Assembly (NCBI RefSeq): GCF_025643595.1
Contig: NZ_CP102826.1
Location: 1,550,001-1,614,000, forward strand
Direction of reading: 5' to 3'
From: Saccharopolyspora rosea
GTDB taxonomy: Bacteria > Actinomycetota > Actinomycetes > Mycobacteriales > Pseudonocardiaceae
DNA length: 64,000 bases
Shown here: positions 1-10,424 of the stretch, one piece after another
Layout: every line of letters begins with the position of its first letter
Position numbering within the stretch: the first letter of the stretch is position 1
Translations under genes and position numbers: made by a program
Notes under the pieces: generated by a model
What the model was told of the DNA's origin: nothing
Databases searched by the model: none
Seen by the model: the letters and a program-made list of their open reading frames with translations, nothing else

Positions 1-1
1 C

Positions 2-172
2 CACTTGGCGGGCAAGGCGATCCGCGCCCGGCGAGTCCACAAGCACTACTCGCGAACCCTGGCGGGCGCCGACCAGCTCGGGCACTTCAGCTGGGTCCGC
101 AACGGAGCGGAGCTGTCCCGGTGGATCCGGGAATGGGTGACCGAGGTCCACGACCTGTCGCTGCAGTCCTGA
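2..172 (+). CDS. C-terminal end of an unidentified protein (partial)
   Basis: An open frame enters from the left edge and ends at TGA 170-172, giving the last 56 residues of a protein. It is basic at first and ends in WIREWVTEVHDLSLQS. I do not recognise the family. It converges on the sulfur transporter gene, with the two stop codons adjacent, so no intergenic space is left. Codon use is normal for the window (GC-rich third positions), which supports it being a real gene end. Confidence 0.6.
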   Translation, partial: HLAGKAIRARRVHKHYSRTLAGADQLGHFSWVRNGAELSRWIREWVTEVHDLSLQS

Positions 173-1429
173 TCAGCAGACGGAGTCGGTGGGCTTGGGC
201 ACGCCCAGGCCGAACAGCGGTCGCAGCTTCAGCCCGACCCAGGTCCCGGCCAGCGCCAGCAGCCCCCACACCCAGCCGTGCAGCGAGAACGACGCGATGC
301 CGGAGAAGTACGAGCCGATGTTGCAGCCGTAGGCCAGCCGCGCCCCGTAGCCCATCAGCAACCCGCCGACAGCCGCGGCCAGCAGCGTCTTCGCCGGGAG
401 CCGCCGAGCCAGGACGAACGCGCCGGACGCCGCCGACGCCACGAGCGCGCCGATCATGATCCCGAAGTCCAGCACCGAGGTGGAGTCGGCCAGCACCGGC
501 TGGGTCAGCGCGGCGGCCTTCTCGCCGTGCCAGTACGACCAGGATGCGACGTCGACGCCGACGGACTGCAACGCCTTCGAACCCCACAGCACGAACGCCG
601 AGGTGATGCCCCACGGCGTGCCTCGGGTCAGCAGCACGGCGGCGTTGAGCACGGCCAGCACGATCGCGCCCACCCACAGCGGCCACGAGCCGCGCACGAT
701 CCGCCGCAGGCCGCGCGAGGTCGGCGGACGGCCCGCCGGCGGTGCGTCGTGGCGGCGGGCCCAGCGGGTCGCGGCGAGCCAGATCAACCCGAGCACGGCC
801 AGTTGCACGACCAGCGCACCGGTGTAGCCGAGGCCGGTGTTCTCGGCCAGCGAGAACGAACCGAGGGTGAGCGACTTCGAGCTCCACAGCGGCATGTGCA
901 GCGCACCCAGCACCGAACCGCACACGAAGAAGAACAGCGTCACGACGAGCAGCGTGTTGCCGCTGCCGACCGCGAACAGCGTGCCCGAGGCGCACGCCCC
1001 GCCGAGCTGCATGCCGACGCCGAACAGGAAGGCGCCGACGACCAGGCTCAGTCCCAACGGTTCGACGTTGCCCTCCGGGACTTTCCCGAACAGCGCCGCA
1101 CCGCTGGCGAGGATGGGGGCGAACAGGATCGACGCGGCGGCCAGCATGACCAGGTGCGCCCGCAGCCCGGAGGTCTGGCCGACCGACACCAGCTGGCGCC
1201 AGGCCGAGGTGAATCCGAACCGCGAGTGGAACAGGGTCAGCCCCAGCGCCAGGCCGAGCGCGGCGAGGACCGCTGACTTCGTGCCGGCCACGACCTGGGT
1301 CGCGGCCACGAGCGCGACGGCCACGAGCACGCCGACGATCAGCGCCACCCACTGCGGCCTGCCCTGCGGCGGCTCGGCGGGTTCCTCGGCGGCGTGGGCC
1401 TGCGATGCGGAAGACGCAGTCGTGGACAT
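173..1429 (-). CDS. YeeE/YedE family membrane protein (thiosulfate/sulfur-compound transporter)
   Basis: A 418-residue polytopic membrane protein with about ten hydrophobic segments after a hydrophilic N-terminus of some 25 residues. Two Gly/Cys signatures of the YeeE/YedE family are visible: GGACASG near residue 143 and YGCNIGSY near residue 370. In characterised members such as TsuA, conserved Cys residues relay thiosulfate through the membrane, so import of a sulfur species is the likely role. The ATG at 1429 is preceded by GGAGAAGG, supporting this start. It is divergent from the lipoprotein gene. The exact substrate is inferred from the family only; no sulfurtransferase or TusA-like partner lies beside it here. 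Confidence 0.85.
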   Translation of the reverse strand: MSTTASSASQAHAAEEPAEPPQGRPQWVALIVGVLVAVALVAATQVVAGTKSAVLAALGLALGLTLFHSRFGFTSAWRQLVSVGQTSGLRAHLVMLAAASILFAPILASGAALFGKVPEGNVEPLGLSLVVGAFLFGVGMQLGGACASGTLFAVGSGNTLLVVTLFFFVCGSVLGALHMPLWSSKSLTLGSFSLAENTGLGYTGALVVQLAVLGLIWLAATRWARRHDAPPAGRPPTSRGLRRIVRGSWPLWVGAIVLAVLNAAVLLTRGTPWGITSAFVLWGSKALQSVGVDVASWSYWHGEKAAALTQPVLADSTSVLDFGIMIGALVASAASGAFVLARRLPAKTLLAAAVGGLLMGYGARLAYGCNIGSYFSGIASFSLHGWVWGLLALAGTWVGLKLRPLFGLGVPKPTDSVC

Positions 1430-1577
1430 ACCTTCTCCAACGGGGGAACCGGACGTCTTGCGACAACATCACGCCGGAACAGGCTGTGACCAGCGTTTCC
1501 GGTATGTGGGAAAGCCGGGGACGCCGATCGTGGAATTCGCACGCAACCCCCGGCACACCCGGTTCCGTCCTGGGGGC

Positions 1578-2033
1578 ATGAGACGCCTACACACCGCAGC
1601 GGGGGCAGCGGCCCTGTTCCTGGCACTGGCCGCCTGCGCCCAACAGCCAGCAGGAGACATCGGTTTCGGCGGAAAGCCTCCCGCGCCTCCCGGCCCGGTC
1701 GAGCCGAAACCCGTGCAGGAGCGGAGTCCGGTCGCGGCGGAAGAGGTCGACGCCGCGGCGTTGCCGAAGAGCTATCCGAAGCAGGTGTGGACCCAGGACG
1801 GCGGAACCGTGGTCGTGGCCACCGGCCAGGAAGGCGGCTGCAGCCACGTGCACGGCGAGCTCGCCGAGCAGACCGCCGACCACGTCAAGGTCGTGCTGGT
1901 CGACCAGACCCCGGAGCCCCCAGGCATCTGCACGATGGACCTGCGCTACCCGCCGGTCGCCGTCCGGTTGGACGCGCCGCTGGACGCCAGGAAAGTCGTG
2001 CTGGAGCAGAAGCAGGTGAAGGTACCGCGGTGA
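1578..2033 (+). CDS. Putative secreted lipoprotein
   Basis: A 151-residue protein starting at ATG 1578. The N-terminus is a lipoprotein signal peptide: MRR, a hydrophobic stretch, then the lipobox LAAC, placing the lipidated Cys at about residue 21. A Pro-rich linker (about residues 30-50) leads to a small domain with two Cys in the mature part (GGCSH and GICTM), which may form a disulfide. I do not recognise the domain. It probably sits on the outer face of the membrane. It is followed by a strong bidirectional hairpin shared with the fumarase gene. Confidence 0.75.
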   Translation: MRRLHTAAGAAALFLALAACAQQPAGDIGFGGKPPAPPGPVEPKPVQERSPVAAEEVDAAALPKSYPKQVWTQDGGTVVVATGQEGGCSHVHGELAEQTADHVKVVLVDQTPEPPGICTMDLRYPPVAVRLDAPLDARKVVLEQKQVKVPR

Positions 2034-2050
2034 CCAGGTCGTGAGGCGGC

Positions 2051-2096
2051 CACGCCGAGCTCCCGCAGGAGAACGTCCTCCTGCGGGAGCGGCGTG
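2051..2096. terminator. Bidirectional hairpin terminator between lipoprotein and fumarase genes
   Basis: A 13-bp perfect stem (2059-2071 with 2078-2090), extended by a further 6-bp CACGCC/GGCGTG pairing after a 2-nt bulge. It lies between two convergent genes and should end both transcripts. Confidence 0.75.
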
Positions 2097-2099
2097 CGT

Positions 2100-3752
<1,653 letters not shown>

Positions 3753-3788
3753 GTCGCGGCTCCTTTGCGCGCGTTCGGGTACGCGCAG

Positions 3789-3794
3789 ACGTTA
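3789..3794 (-). promoter_or_regulatory. Candidate -10 box of the fumarase gene
   Basis: TAACGT on the minus strand, giving a 5' leader of about 30 nt that contains the AAAGGAG ribosome site. No clear -35 is seen. Confidence 0.35.
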
Positions 3795-3873
3795 ACCCAT
3801 GGGTGCACCGCGACTTCGCGAGTCGTGACGGGCAAGATCGTGTTCCCCGACGAGTCGACGCCGAGGAGGAGTC

Positions 3874-4503
3874 GTGGCACGGCGCATGCCCCGAGCACTG
3901 GCCAGAGCACCGATCCCGCTGTTCGAACGAGGTCTGGGCTGGTTGCTCGGCGGGCGGGTGATGATGCTCGAACACCGCGGGCGCCGCACCGGGCTCGCTC
4001 GCCGCGCGGTGCTGGAGGTGCTCGAACGCGAGCCGGGAGCTCTGGTCCTCGTGTCCGGCTACGGGCGCACGTCCCAGTGGTTCCGCAACGTGCGCGCGAA
4101 CCCCGAGGTGCGGGTGTGGACGGGTGCGGTGCGCGGCGCCCCCGGATGCGCCGAGGTGCTGCCGCCGGAGGAGGCCCGGCAGCGCCTCCAGCGGTACCGG
4201 GACCGGCATCCCCGGTCGTCGGCGGTGCTGGGCAGGGTGCTGGGGCTGCCCGAGCTCGCGTCAGGTGACCCGCTGCCGCCCGACATCGGGCGACGGTTGC
4301 CGGTGGTGCGCGTCGCCGCGCGCCCACCGGGTGGGTGTCGCCGCGCGCACGAGAACCTGCGAGGCTGGCGCCGAACGTGCCCCGGGCCTCGGGACACCGG
4401 AACGAAGGAGGGCCTTTGTCGTCGACAGACTCCGCGGACGCGGTCAACGAACTGGTCAATCTCCGGGACCTGGGCGGCATGCCTACCGGCGACGGCGCGC
4501 TGA
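3874..4503 (+). CDS. Nitroreductase/deazaflavin-dependent oxidoreductase family protein (DUF385-like) with odd C-terminus
   Basis: Starts at GTG 3874 behind GAGGAGGA. Residues 1-150 match the small F420/deazaflavin-dependent oxidoreductase family: the segment LEHRGRRTGLARRAVLEV, then SGYGRTSQWFRNVRANP, and an end like LPVVRVAARP. Such proteins use a deazaflavin cofactor for redox of quinones or nitro compounds. Family members normally stop near residue 150. Here the frame continues for about 58 low-complexity Arg/Pro/Thr-rich residues and overlaps the first 88 nt of the downstream phosphatase gene in another frame. The tail may be a lost stop codon or a frameshift, so the functional end is probably near 4325. 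Confidence 0.7.
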   Translation: MARRMPRALARAPIPLFERGLGWLLGGRVMMLEHRGRRTGLARRAVLEVLEREPGALVLVSGYGRTSQWFRNVRANPEVRVWTGAVRGAPGCAEVLPPEEARQRLQRYRDRHPRSSAVLGRVLGLPELASGDPLPPDIGRRLPVVRVAARPPGGCRRAHENLRGWRRTCPGPRDTGTKEGLCRRQTPRTRSTNWSISGTWAACLPATAR

Positions 4504-5153
4504 CCAGGCCGGGCGTGGTGTACCGCAGTGACGCCCCGCACGCCGGCGATCGCGATCCGGAGGGGATGCCGCAGTGGCCACCGGCGGCCGTGATCGACCT
4601 CCGGGAGGGCGTCGAGGTCGGTGAGGTGGAACACCCCCTGGCCGCGGTCAGCGCGGTGCACCACTTGCCGCTGCTGGAGGACGTGGCCGAAGCGGAGTCG
4701 GCCGATGACTACACGACCAACGGTCTGATCACGCTGTACGCGAACATCCTCGACCACGCGCCGAAGAAGCTGGTCGAGGCGTTCCGGATCATCCTGGACG
4801 CCGACGGTCCGGTCCTCGTGCACTGCGCGGTCGGCAAGGACCGCACCGGTGTGCTGTCGGCTCTGCTGCTGAGCGCGGCGGGCGTGCGGCCGGACGCGAT
4901 CGTCGCCGACTACGTGCGCACCGACGAGAACATGATGCGGGTCATGAAGCGGCTGAACCTGGAGGCGCAGCTGCCGCCCGGTGTCGATCTGGAGGCGGTC
5001 ATGGAGCTGATGTCCGCTCCGACCGAGGCGATCGAGAGCGTGCTGGAGCGGTTCGCGGAGCACCCGGACGGCGCCGCGGGGTGGTTGCGCACCCACGGCG
5101 CGACCGAGACCGAGCTGCGGCGCTGGCGCGCCCGCTTCCTCGACGCGGCCTGA
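4416..5153 (+). CDS. Tyrosine-protein phosphatase (Y_phosphatase3 family)
   Basis: 245 residues from a TTG at 4416, chosen because AGGAGG lies 4-5 nt upstream and the family N-terminus (NLRDLGG) follows shortly. The P-loop HCAVGKDRTG gives catalytic Cys137 and Arg143. The family includes M. tuberculosis PtpB and related secreted or cytosolic phosphatases acting on phosphotyrosine and sometimes phosphoinositides. No signal peptide is visible. A longer in-frame start at 4335 exists but its extra residues look non-native. It follows the oxidoreductase gene closely and may share its transcript. A hairpin terminator lies just downstream. Confidence 0.88.
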   Translation: MSSTDSADAVNELVNLRDLGGMPTGDGALTRPGVVYRSDAPHAGDRDPEGMPQWPPAAVIDLREGVEVGEVEHPLAAVSAVHHLPLLEDVAEAESADDYTTNGLITLYANILDHAPKKLVEAFRIILDADGPVLVHCAVGKDRTGVLSALLLSAAGVRPDAIVADYVRTDENMMRVMKRLNLEAQLPPGVDLEAVMELMSAPTEAIESVLERFAEHPDGAAGWLRTHGATETELRRWRARFLDAA

Positions 5154-5162
5154 CGGAACGAG

Positions 5163-5202
5163 CGGGAGGCCGGACCCGCCCTGTTGCGGTTCCGGCCTCC
5201 CG
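5163..5202. terminator. Hairpin terminator after the phosphatase gene
   Basis: A 12-bp perfect stem (5163-5174 with 5191-5202) lies ten nt past the phosphatase stop codon, between convergent phosphatase and sigB genes. Confidence 0.65.
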
Positions 5203-5318
5203 GGGGATGCGGTGGGTGTCCCACCGCGCAGCGAAGGCGACGGCGACCGGACGATGCTGCGGTCGGCGGCGCGCGCCCGTCAACGCGCCGACCGGGTGGC
5301 GACGGCCGCCCTCGCGGT

Positions 5319-6296
5319 TCAGCTGGCGTAGGCGCGCAGGCGGTCCGCCCGGTCGCCCTGGCGCAGCTTGGCCATGACCTCGCGCTCGATCTGGCGGACC
5401 CGTTCGCGGGACAGCCCGAACGCCTTGCCGATCTGGTCCAGGGTGCGCGGCTGGCCGTCGTCGAGGCCGTAGCGCATCCGGATCACGGCCTGCTCCCGCT
5501 CCTCCAGAGTCGCCAGCACGCGGCGCAGGTCGTCCTGCAGGAAGCCGGAGATCACCGCGTTCTCCGCGTCGGCGGACTCGGCGTCCTCGATGAAGTCGCC
5601 GAGCGGGGCGTCCTCCTCGGCGCCGACCGGCATGTCCAGGCTCACCGGGTCGCGGGAGTGGTCCATCAGGTCCACGACCTTCTCCACCGGCATGCCCGCC
5701 TCTTCGGCCAGCTCCTCGTCGGTGGCCTCGCGGCCCAGCTTCTGGTGCAGGTCCCGCTTGATGCGGGCCAGCTTGTTGACCTGTTCCACCAGGTGGACGG
5801 GCAGCCGGATGGTGCGGCTCTGGTCGGCCATGCCTCGGGTGATGGCCTGCCGGATCCACCAGGTCGCGTAGGTGGAGAACTTGAAGCCCTTGGTGTAGTC
5901 GAACTTCTCCACGGCGCGGATCAGGCCGAGGTTGCCCTCCTGGATCAGGTCCAGCAGCGGCATGCCGCGGCCGGTGTAGCGCTTGGCGAGGCTGACCACG
6001 AGGCGGAGGTTTGCCTCCATCAGGTGGTTCTTCGCCCGACGGCCGTCCCGGACCACGGCGTTGAGGTCGCTGCGGCGCTCGGGGGAGAGGTTCTTGCTGG
6101 TCTCCAGCAGGTGCTTGGCGAACACGCCGGCCTCGATGCGCTTGGCGAGGTCGACCTCCTCCTGCGCGCTCAGCAGCGCGGTGCGCCCGATGCCGTTGAG
6201 GTAGACGCGGACGAGGTCGGCCGACGGGCCCTGGCTGTCCAGGTCCGCCTCGTGAACGGCGGGGACATCCGGGTTGGTGGTCTGCGGGACGGTCAT
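5319..6296 (-). CDS. sigB: RNA polymerase sigma factor SigB (group 2 sigma-70)
   Basis: 325 residues from ATG 6296, which has GGGAGG upstream. The frame stays open further upstream, but that sequence is promoter-like. Regions in order: 1.2 ([14 protein letters not shown], about residues 27-60), region 2 with the core-binding and -10 recognition helix ([22 protein letters not shown] and [10 protein letters not shown]), region 3, and region 4 with the -35 helix-turn-helix ([19 protein letters not shown]) near the C-terminus. It lacks the long Lys/Ala-rich N-terminus of the principal sigma factor encoded about 10 kb away. In mycobacteria the homologous SigB serves stress and housekeeping promoters. 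The short size and the presence of a separate sigA support this assignment. Confidence 0.93.
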   Translation of the reverse strand: MTVPQTTNPDVPAVHEADLDSQGPSADLVRVYLNGIGRTALLSAQEEVDLAKRIEAGVFAKHLLETSKNLSPERRSDLNAVVRDGRRAKNHLMEANLRLVVSLAKRYTGRGMPLLDLIQEGNLGLIRAVEKFDYTKGFKFSTYATWWIRQAITRGMADQSRTIRLPVHLVEQVNKLARIKRDLHQKLGREATDEELAEEAGMPVEKVVDLMDHSRDPVSLDMPVGAEEDAPLGDFIEDAESADAENAVISGFLQDDLRRVLATLEEREQAVIRMRYGLDDGQPRTLDQIGKAFGLSRERVRQIEREVMAKLRQGDRADRLRAYAS

Positions 6297-6576
6297 GGAG
6301 CTCCCTCCCTGACGGGCTGGCTTGGCGGGCGCGATGTCACACCGACGCACCGTTGCGCGGTGTGGAGGACGCGTACGCTCGGTAGCGAGGACCGAGTGCC
6401 GCGTCGAACGTCTTCTCGGCGCGGCCGGCGTTGGCGGCCTGGCTGTCGAAGTGTTCGTTACCGGGAAAACGAGCGGCGGACCGAATTCGTTCCCGAACTT
6501 CCGACCTGAAGACGTCATGGCGGTCACATCCGTTGCTCCGCCAAGCCTGAGGATTTCCTGAGAGCTTCCGTTACAT

Positions 6577-7002
6577 TTACACCTCAACCAAAAGTGTGAA
6601 TGGTCCGTCGTTGACGCTCTCCACCTCCATCATCGCGCCGAAGGTGCCGGTGGCCACCCGCGCGCCCCGCTCGCGCAGCTCCTCCACGACCGCGTCGACC
6701 AGCGGTTCGGCGTGCTCGGGGCGGGCCGCCGCGGTCCACGACGGGCGCCGTCCCTTGCGCGTCGACCCGTAGAGCGTGAACTGGCTGACCACCAGCAGCG
6801 GAGCCCCGGTCGTGGCGCAGGACCCCTCGTCCCGCAGCGCGCGAATCTCGTGCAGTTTGCGCGCCATTTTGGTGACTTCTTCAGCGCCGTCGGAATGCGT
6901 CACACCCAATAGCACCAACAAACCCGGTTCGTCGATCTTGCCGACCACGCTGCCCTCGACGGCCACCGAGGCGCGAGTGACCCGCGTGACGATCGCCCTC
7001 AT
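6577..7002 (-). CDS. dtd: D-aminoacyl-tRNA deacylase
   Basis: 141 residues from ATG 7002. It frees D-amino acids wrongly loaded on tRNA, and also glycine from tRNA-Ala. The family signature SQFTLYG lies at residues 73-79, and the Gly-cisPro region NDGPFT lies near the C-terminus; both form the active site in the Dtd dimer. The start overlaps the stop of the upstream methyltransferase gene by 4 nt, so the two are translationally coupled. The longer frame upstream is a shadow of that gene. Confidence 0.93.
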   Translation of the reverse strand: MRAIVTRVTRASVAVEGSVVGKIDEPGLLVLLGVTHSDGAEEVTKMARKLHEIRALRDEGSCATTGAPLLVVSQFTLYGSTRKGRRPSWTAAARPEHAEPLVDAVVEELRERGARVATGTFGAMMEVESVNDGPFTLLVEV

Positions 7003-8513
7003 CGGTCCTCCTCCGCCCATTCCGCCGGGATCACCATTCCGTGCCTGAGCAGTTCCCGAACCACCGGCAGCGCGGCGCGGGTCAGTTCCTCGGCGTCCTC
7101 GCCGCACCCGAGCGCGAGCAGCTCCACGACGTCGCCGAGCGGGAGCGCACCCCGGCAACCGGCCAGCAGCCGCACCCCGAGCTCGTCGACCTCGTGCTGC
7201 CAGCCCGGCCCGTCGGTGCGGTGCAGGCGGTGGACGAGGTTCTGCCAACCCTCGTCGCCGGGTGCCGAGACCTCTTCCAGCACCGTGCTGTCCGCGGTGC
7301 GCAGCGGCGTGGCGAGCAGCTGCTCGTCGGAGCCGTGGGCGCGCAGCCAGTCGACCCGCCGCAGCCACCGGTCCGACTCCGGGCCGAGCGGGTCGTCGAA
7401 GGCGTGCCGCAGGTCCTCGCACACCACCTCGCCCCGGGCGGCACCGGTGCGGCGCAGCGTGACGAACCCGAACCCGACGCCGAGCACGTCGTTGGCCTCG
7501 AACCAGTCCAACCACTCGGCGGCCTTGCGCCGCCCCTGGGGAGAACGCGGGTCGTACCCCGCGTCGCGCAGCCACGTGCCGACGTACAGCGCCGGATCGG
7601 CCACGTCGCGCTGCACGAACCAGGCGTCCACCCCGCCCGGCGGCAGCCATCCGGACACGCGGTCCTCCCAGTCCTCACCCCGCCGGTGCACCCAGGACGC
7701 CAGGAGCTGCCCGGTACCGCCCTCGGCGAGGAACGACGGCAGCTGGCGCACGACGAGCGCGCTCGCGTCGTCCCCGGCCAGACCGGAGTCGCGGTAGACG
7801 AAGTCGGTGCGGGCCGGTCCGACGACGAACGGCGGGTTGCACACCACCTGGTCGAAGCGCCGCCCGCGCACCGGGTCGAACCACTCGCCCTCGGCGAGTT
7901 CCACATCGATCCGGTTGAGCCGGAACGTCGCCTCGGCCAGCGCCAGCGCGCGCCGGGACACATCGGTGGCGGTGACGCTGCCGGCGTGCGTGCTCGCGTG
8001 CAACGCCTGGACCCCGCACCCGGTGCCCAGGTCGAGCAGCGAGCCGACCGGGCGGCGCGAGGTCGCGCGCACCAGGCTCAGCGACGCCTGGCCGACGCCG
8101 AGCACGTGGTCGGGTTCCACCGGGCGGCCGCCGCGCAGGTCGGAGTCCAGGTCGGAGATCACCCACCAGGAGTCCTCGCCCACTCCGTGCGGGCGGACGT
8201 CGAGACCGGCGCGCAGCGCGTCGCCGTCGGCGACGACCAGGCCGGCGGCCAGCGCCTCGGACAGCGGCAGGGGGTGCAGCGCGGCCTCCACCGCGGTGCG
8301 CGGCTCGGCCTCGCCCAGCAGGAACAGGCGCACGAGCGTGCCGAGCTCGCCGGCGTCCGCAGCCGCGCGCAGCGCCGGCACGGGCTCTCCCCGGCCGAGC
8401 GCGGCGTGCGCTGCGGGGCCGAGCAGTTCCACGACGCCGTCGGCGTCGTAACCGGCGGACAGGAACGCCTCGCGGAGTCGGTCGATTCGGTCATGCGACA
8501 GGTCTGGAATCAC
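6999..8513 (-). CDS. SAM-dependent methyltransferase with small-methylase motif (DUF7059-type N-domain)
   Basis: 504 residues from a GTG at 8513; a GTG at 8555 in the same frame is possible but would leave only 38 nt for two divergent promoters. The N-terminal 150 residues form a helical domain seen in actinobacterial fusion proteins. Next comes a Rossmann methylase core with SAM motif LLDLGTGCGVQALHAS and the catalytic-type motif NPPFV. NPPF-type enzymes methylate amide or exocyclic nitrogen in proteins, RNA or DNA (compare PrmC and RsmC). The C-terminal ~170 residues are less conserved. The substrate is unknown. It is coupled to dtd, which hints at a translation-related role. Confidence 0.82.
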   Translation of the reverse strand: MIPDLSHDRIDRLREAFLSAGYDADGVVELLGPAAHAALGRGEPVPALRAAADAGELGTLVRLFLLGEAEPRTAVEAALHPLPLSEALAAGLVVADGDALRAGLDVRPHGVGEDSWWVISDLDSDLRGGRPVEPDHVLGVGQASLSLVRATSRRPVGSLLDLGTGCGVQALHASTHAGSVTATDVSRRALALAEATFRLNRIDVELAEGEWFDPVRGRRFDQVVCNPPFVVGPARTDFVYRDSGLAGDDASALVVRQLPSFLAEGGTGQLLASWVHRRGEDWEDRVSGWLPPGGVDAWFVQRDVADPALYVGTWLRDAGYDPRSPQGRRKAAEWLDWFEANDVLGVGFGFVTLRRTGAARGEVVCEDLRHAFDDPLGPESDRWLRRVDWLRAHGSDEQLLATPLRTADSTVLEEVSAPGDEGWQNLVHRLHRTDGPGWQHEVDELGVRLLAGCRGALPLGDVVELLALGCGEDAEELTRAALPVVRELLRHGMVIPAEWAEEDR

Positions 8514-8593
8514 GGCACCGATCCTCACACGCCCGCTGCCCGGCGACGTCGCCACCGGTCGGCCAGCGCACCGGCCCGTGTCACGATTGCCCC

Positions 8594-9169
8594 ATGACTC
8601 GGACGTTGTGGTTGACCGGCGATACCGACGCGGACCGGCTGCTCGCGCAGGACCCGCTCGCCCTGCTCATCGGCATGCTCCTGGACCAGCAGATCACCAT
8701 GGAGGTGGCCTTCGCCGGGCCGAAGAAGCTGCGGGACCGGCTCGGGGAGCTCGACGCGGACGCCATCGCGGCCATGGATCCCGAGCGGTTCGCCGCCGCC
8801 TGCGCCGAGCAGCCCGCCGTGCACCGCTTCCCGGGGTCGATGGCCAAGCGCATCCAGACGCTGTGCCAGTACCTCGTGGACCACTACGACGGCGATGCCG
8901 AGCGCCTGTGGGCCGGTGCCGACGGCAAGGAGGTGCTGAAGCGGCTCAAGGCGCTGCCCGGCTTCGGCGACCAGAAGGCGCGGATCTTCCTGGCCCTGCT
9001 GGGCAAGCAGTGGGGCGTGGCGCCGCAGGGCTGGCGGGAGGCCGCGGGCGCCTACGGCGACGCGGACGCGCGCCGCTCGATCGCCGACGTCGTCGACCAG
9101 CAGACGCTGGAAGAGGTCCGGACCTGGAAGAAGCAGCAGAAAGCGGCGGCGAAGGCCGCGAAGAAGTAG
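8594..9169 (+). CDS. HhH-GPD family base-excision DNA repair protein
   Basis: 191 residues from ATG 8594. The helix-hairpin-helix motif LPGFGDQKARIFLALLG sits around residue 120, preceded by an all-helical domain with LLDQQITMEVAFAG, typical of the HhH-GPD glycosylase superfamily. The C-terminus is a Lys/Ala-rich basic tail that may bind DNA. The protein is shorter than MutY or Nth and has no Cys cluster. It belongs to a compact actinobacterial branch whose substrate base is not established. It is divergent from the methyltransferase gene and convergent with the acyltransferase gene, with stops one base apart. Confidence 0.85.
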   Translation: MTRTLWLTGDTDADRLLAQDPLALLIGMLLDQQITMEVAFAGPKKLRDRLGELDADAIAAMDPERFAAACAEQPAVHRFPGSMAKRIQTLCQYLVDHYDGDAERLWAGADGKEVLKRLKALPGFGDQKARIFLALLGKQWGVAPQGWREAAGAYGDADARRSIADVVDQQTLEEVRTWKKQQKAAAKAAKK

Positions 9170-9170
9170 G

Positions 9171-9845
9171 TCACGCGGCCGCTGCCGCGCCCGGCTGCTG
9201 GTAGCGGTCCACGTACTCCTGCCCGGACAGTTCGGCGATGGCGTACATGATCTCGTCGGTGATCGACCGCAGCACCGGCAGCGAGCCCTCCATCCCGGCG
9301 TAGCGGGAGAAGTCCAGCGGGTCGCCGAACCGCACGGTGACCGGGTGCGGCCGGGGGATCTTGGCGCCGCGCGGCTGCAGCTTGTCCGTCCCGATCAGAC
9401 CGACCGGCACCACCGGGGCGCCGGTGCTCAGCGCCAGCCGCGCCACACCCGTCCGGCCCCGGTACAGGCGGCCGTCCGGCGAGCGGGTTCCCTCCGGGTG
9501 GATGCCGAACGCGCCACCGTCCAGGAGCACCCGCTCGGCCGCGTCCAGCGCCTCCTTCGCGGCGCGTCCCCGCCCGCGCTCGACCGGGATCGCACCGAGC
9601 GAGCCGAACAACCACTTCGTCAACGAACCCCGCGCACCACCGCCGCTGAAGTACTCGGCCTTGGCCAGGAACGAGACCGGGCGGGGCAGCACCAGCGGGA
9701 CGATGAAGCTGTCCAGCACGGCGAGGTGGTTGGGCGCCAGGATGACCGGGCCCGTGGCGGGGACCTTGTCGGCGTCGACGATCCTCGGCCGGTAAACGGT
9801 CCGCGCCAGTGTGCCCACGACTCGCTTGGTCACCGCGTACAGCAT
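9171..9845 (-). CDS. 1-acyl-sn-glycerol-3-phosphate acyltransferase (PlsC family)
   Basis: 224 residues from ATG 9845 with GGGAGG upstream. The acyltransferase motif HX4D is NHLAVLDS (His40, Asp45), and the glycerol-phosphate motif is HPEGTRSPDG with Glu118. The family acylates lysophosphatidate to phosphatidate at the inner membrane in phospholipid synthesis. Some actinobacterial members act on other acyl acceptors, so the exact step is inferred. A TAGATT -10 box lies about 30 nt upstream of the start. Confidence 0.9.
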   Translation of the reverse strand: MLYAVTKRVVGTLARTVYRPRIVDADKVPATGPVILAPNHLAVLDSFIVPLVLPRPVSFLAKAEYFSGGGARGSLTKWLFGSLGAIPVERGRGRAAKEALDAAERVLLDGGAFGIHPEGTRSPDGRLYRGRTGVARLALSTGAPVVPVGLIGTDKLQPRGAKIPRPHPVTVRFGDPLDFSRYAGMEGSLPVLRSITDEIMYAIAELSGQEYVDRYQQPGAAAAA

Positions 9846-9874
9846 GTCGCCTCCCACCGCTGTTGATCCGCTCG

Positions 9875-9880
9875 AATCTA
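9875..9880 (-). promoter_or_regulatory. Candidate -10 box of the acyltransferase gene
   Basis: TAGATT on the minus strand, about 30 nt before ATG 9845 and upstream of the GGGAGG ribosome site. Confidence 0.4.
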
Positions 9881-10003
9881 ACCCGGCGACGTTTCGCGGC
9901 TGTTCCCCACCGGTCAACCTGGTGGTCCGGCCGCGATGTTCGCGCTGCCCCGGGCTACCGGTGGGCGCTGCGGGGTGGGAGCATGGAGTGCGGAGGTAGT
10001 GTC

Positions 10004-10330
10004 GTGAACAGCTCACATCGTGACGACACCCCGGTTCTGATCACCGAGGCTCAGCCGTCCTACGACGACCAGCAGGCAGTGCGCCGCCGCAAGTACGCGA
10101 TCATGATGGCCAGTCGGATCCCGTGCCTGATCGCCGCGGCGCTCGTGTACCAGACGTGGCACCTGTGGTGGCTCTCGCTGATCATCCTGGCGATCTCCAT
10201 CCCGCTGCCGTGGATGGCCGTGCTCATCGCCAACGACCGACCGGCCCGCAAGCGTGAGCAGGTGAACCGCTTCCGCCGCTCCGCGCGGTCCCTGGAGTCG
10301 CGCAGCCACCAGGTGATCGAGGGGGCCTGA
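10004..10330 (+). CDS. DUF3099 family small membrane protein
   Basis: 108 residues from GTG 10004, chosen because GGAGGT lies 6 nt upstream; an ATG at 9983 lacks such a site. A cytoplasmic N-terminus is followed by two transmembrane helices (about residues 33-75, including RIPCLIAAALVYQTW and LSLIILAISIPLPWMAVLIAND) and a basic tail. This matches the actinobacterial DUF3099 family, whose function is unknown. A hairpin terminator follows directly. Confidence 0.8.
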   Translation: MNSSHRDDTPVLITEAQPSYDDQQAVRRRKYAIMMASRIPCLIAAALVYQTWHLWWLSLIILAISIPLPWMAVLIANDRPARKREQVNRFRRSARSLESRSHQVIEGA

Positions 10331-10338
10331 GGGAGCCG

Positions 10339-10371
10339 TGGCGGGCGCCGATGAGGAGGCGGCGCCCGCCA
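10339..10371 (+). terminator. Hairpin terminator after the DUF3099 gene
   Basis: A 12-bp perfect stem (10339-10350 with 10360-10371) and 9-nt loop begin 8 nt past the stop codon. Confidence 0.65.
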
Positions 10372-10424
10372 TCGGCCGCCTGACCTCCGGTACGGCCGGG
10401 CCGCGCGTGCGGCATCATGGGGGC

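Noticed and set aside
87..1556. Long frames on both strands over the YeeE/YedE gene
   Set aside because: Shadows caused by high GC: Arg/Gly/Ala-rich, without membrane helices or family motifs.
2059..2090. Strong hairpin considered as a possible riboswitch
   Set aside because: It lies between two convergent stop codons, so it is a terminator.
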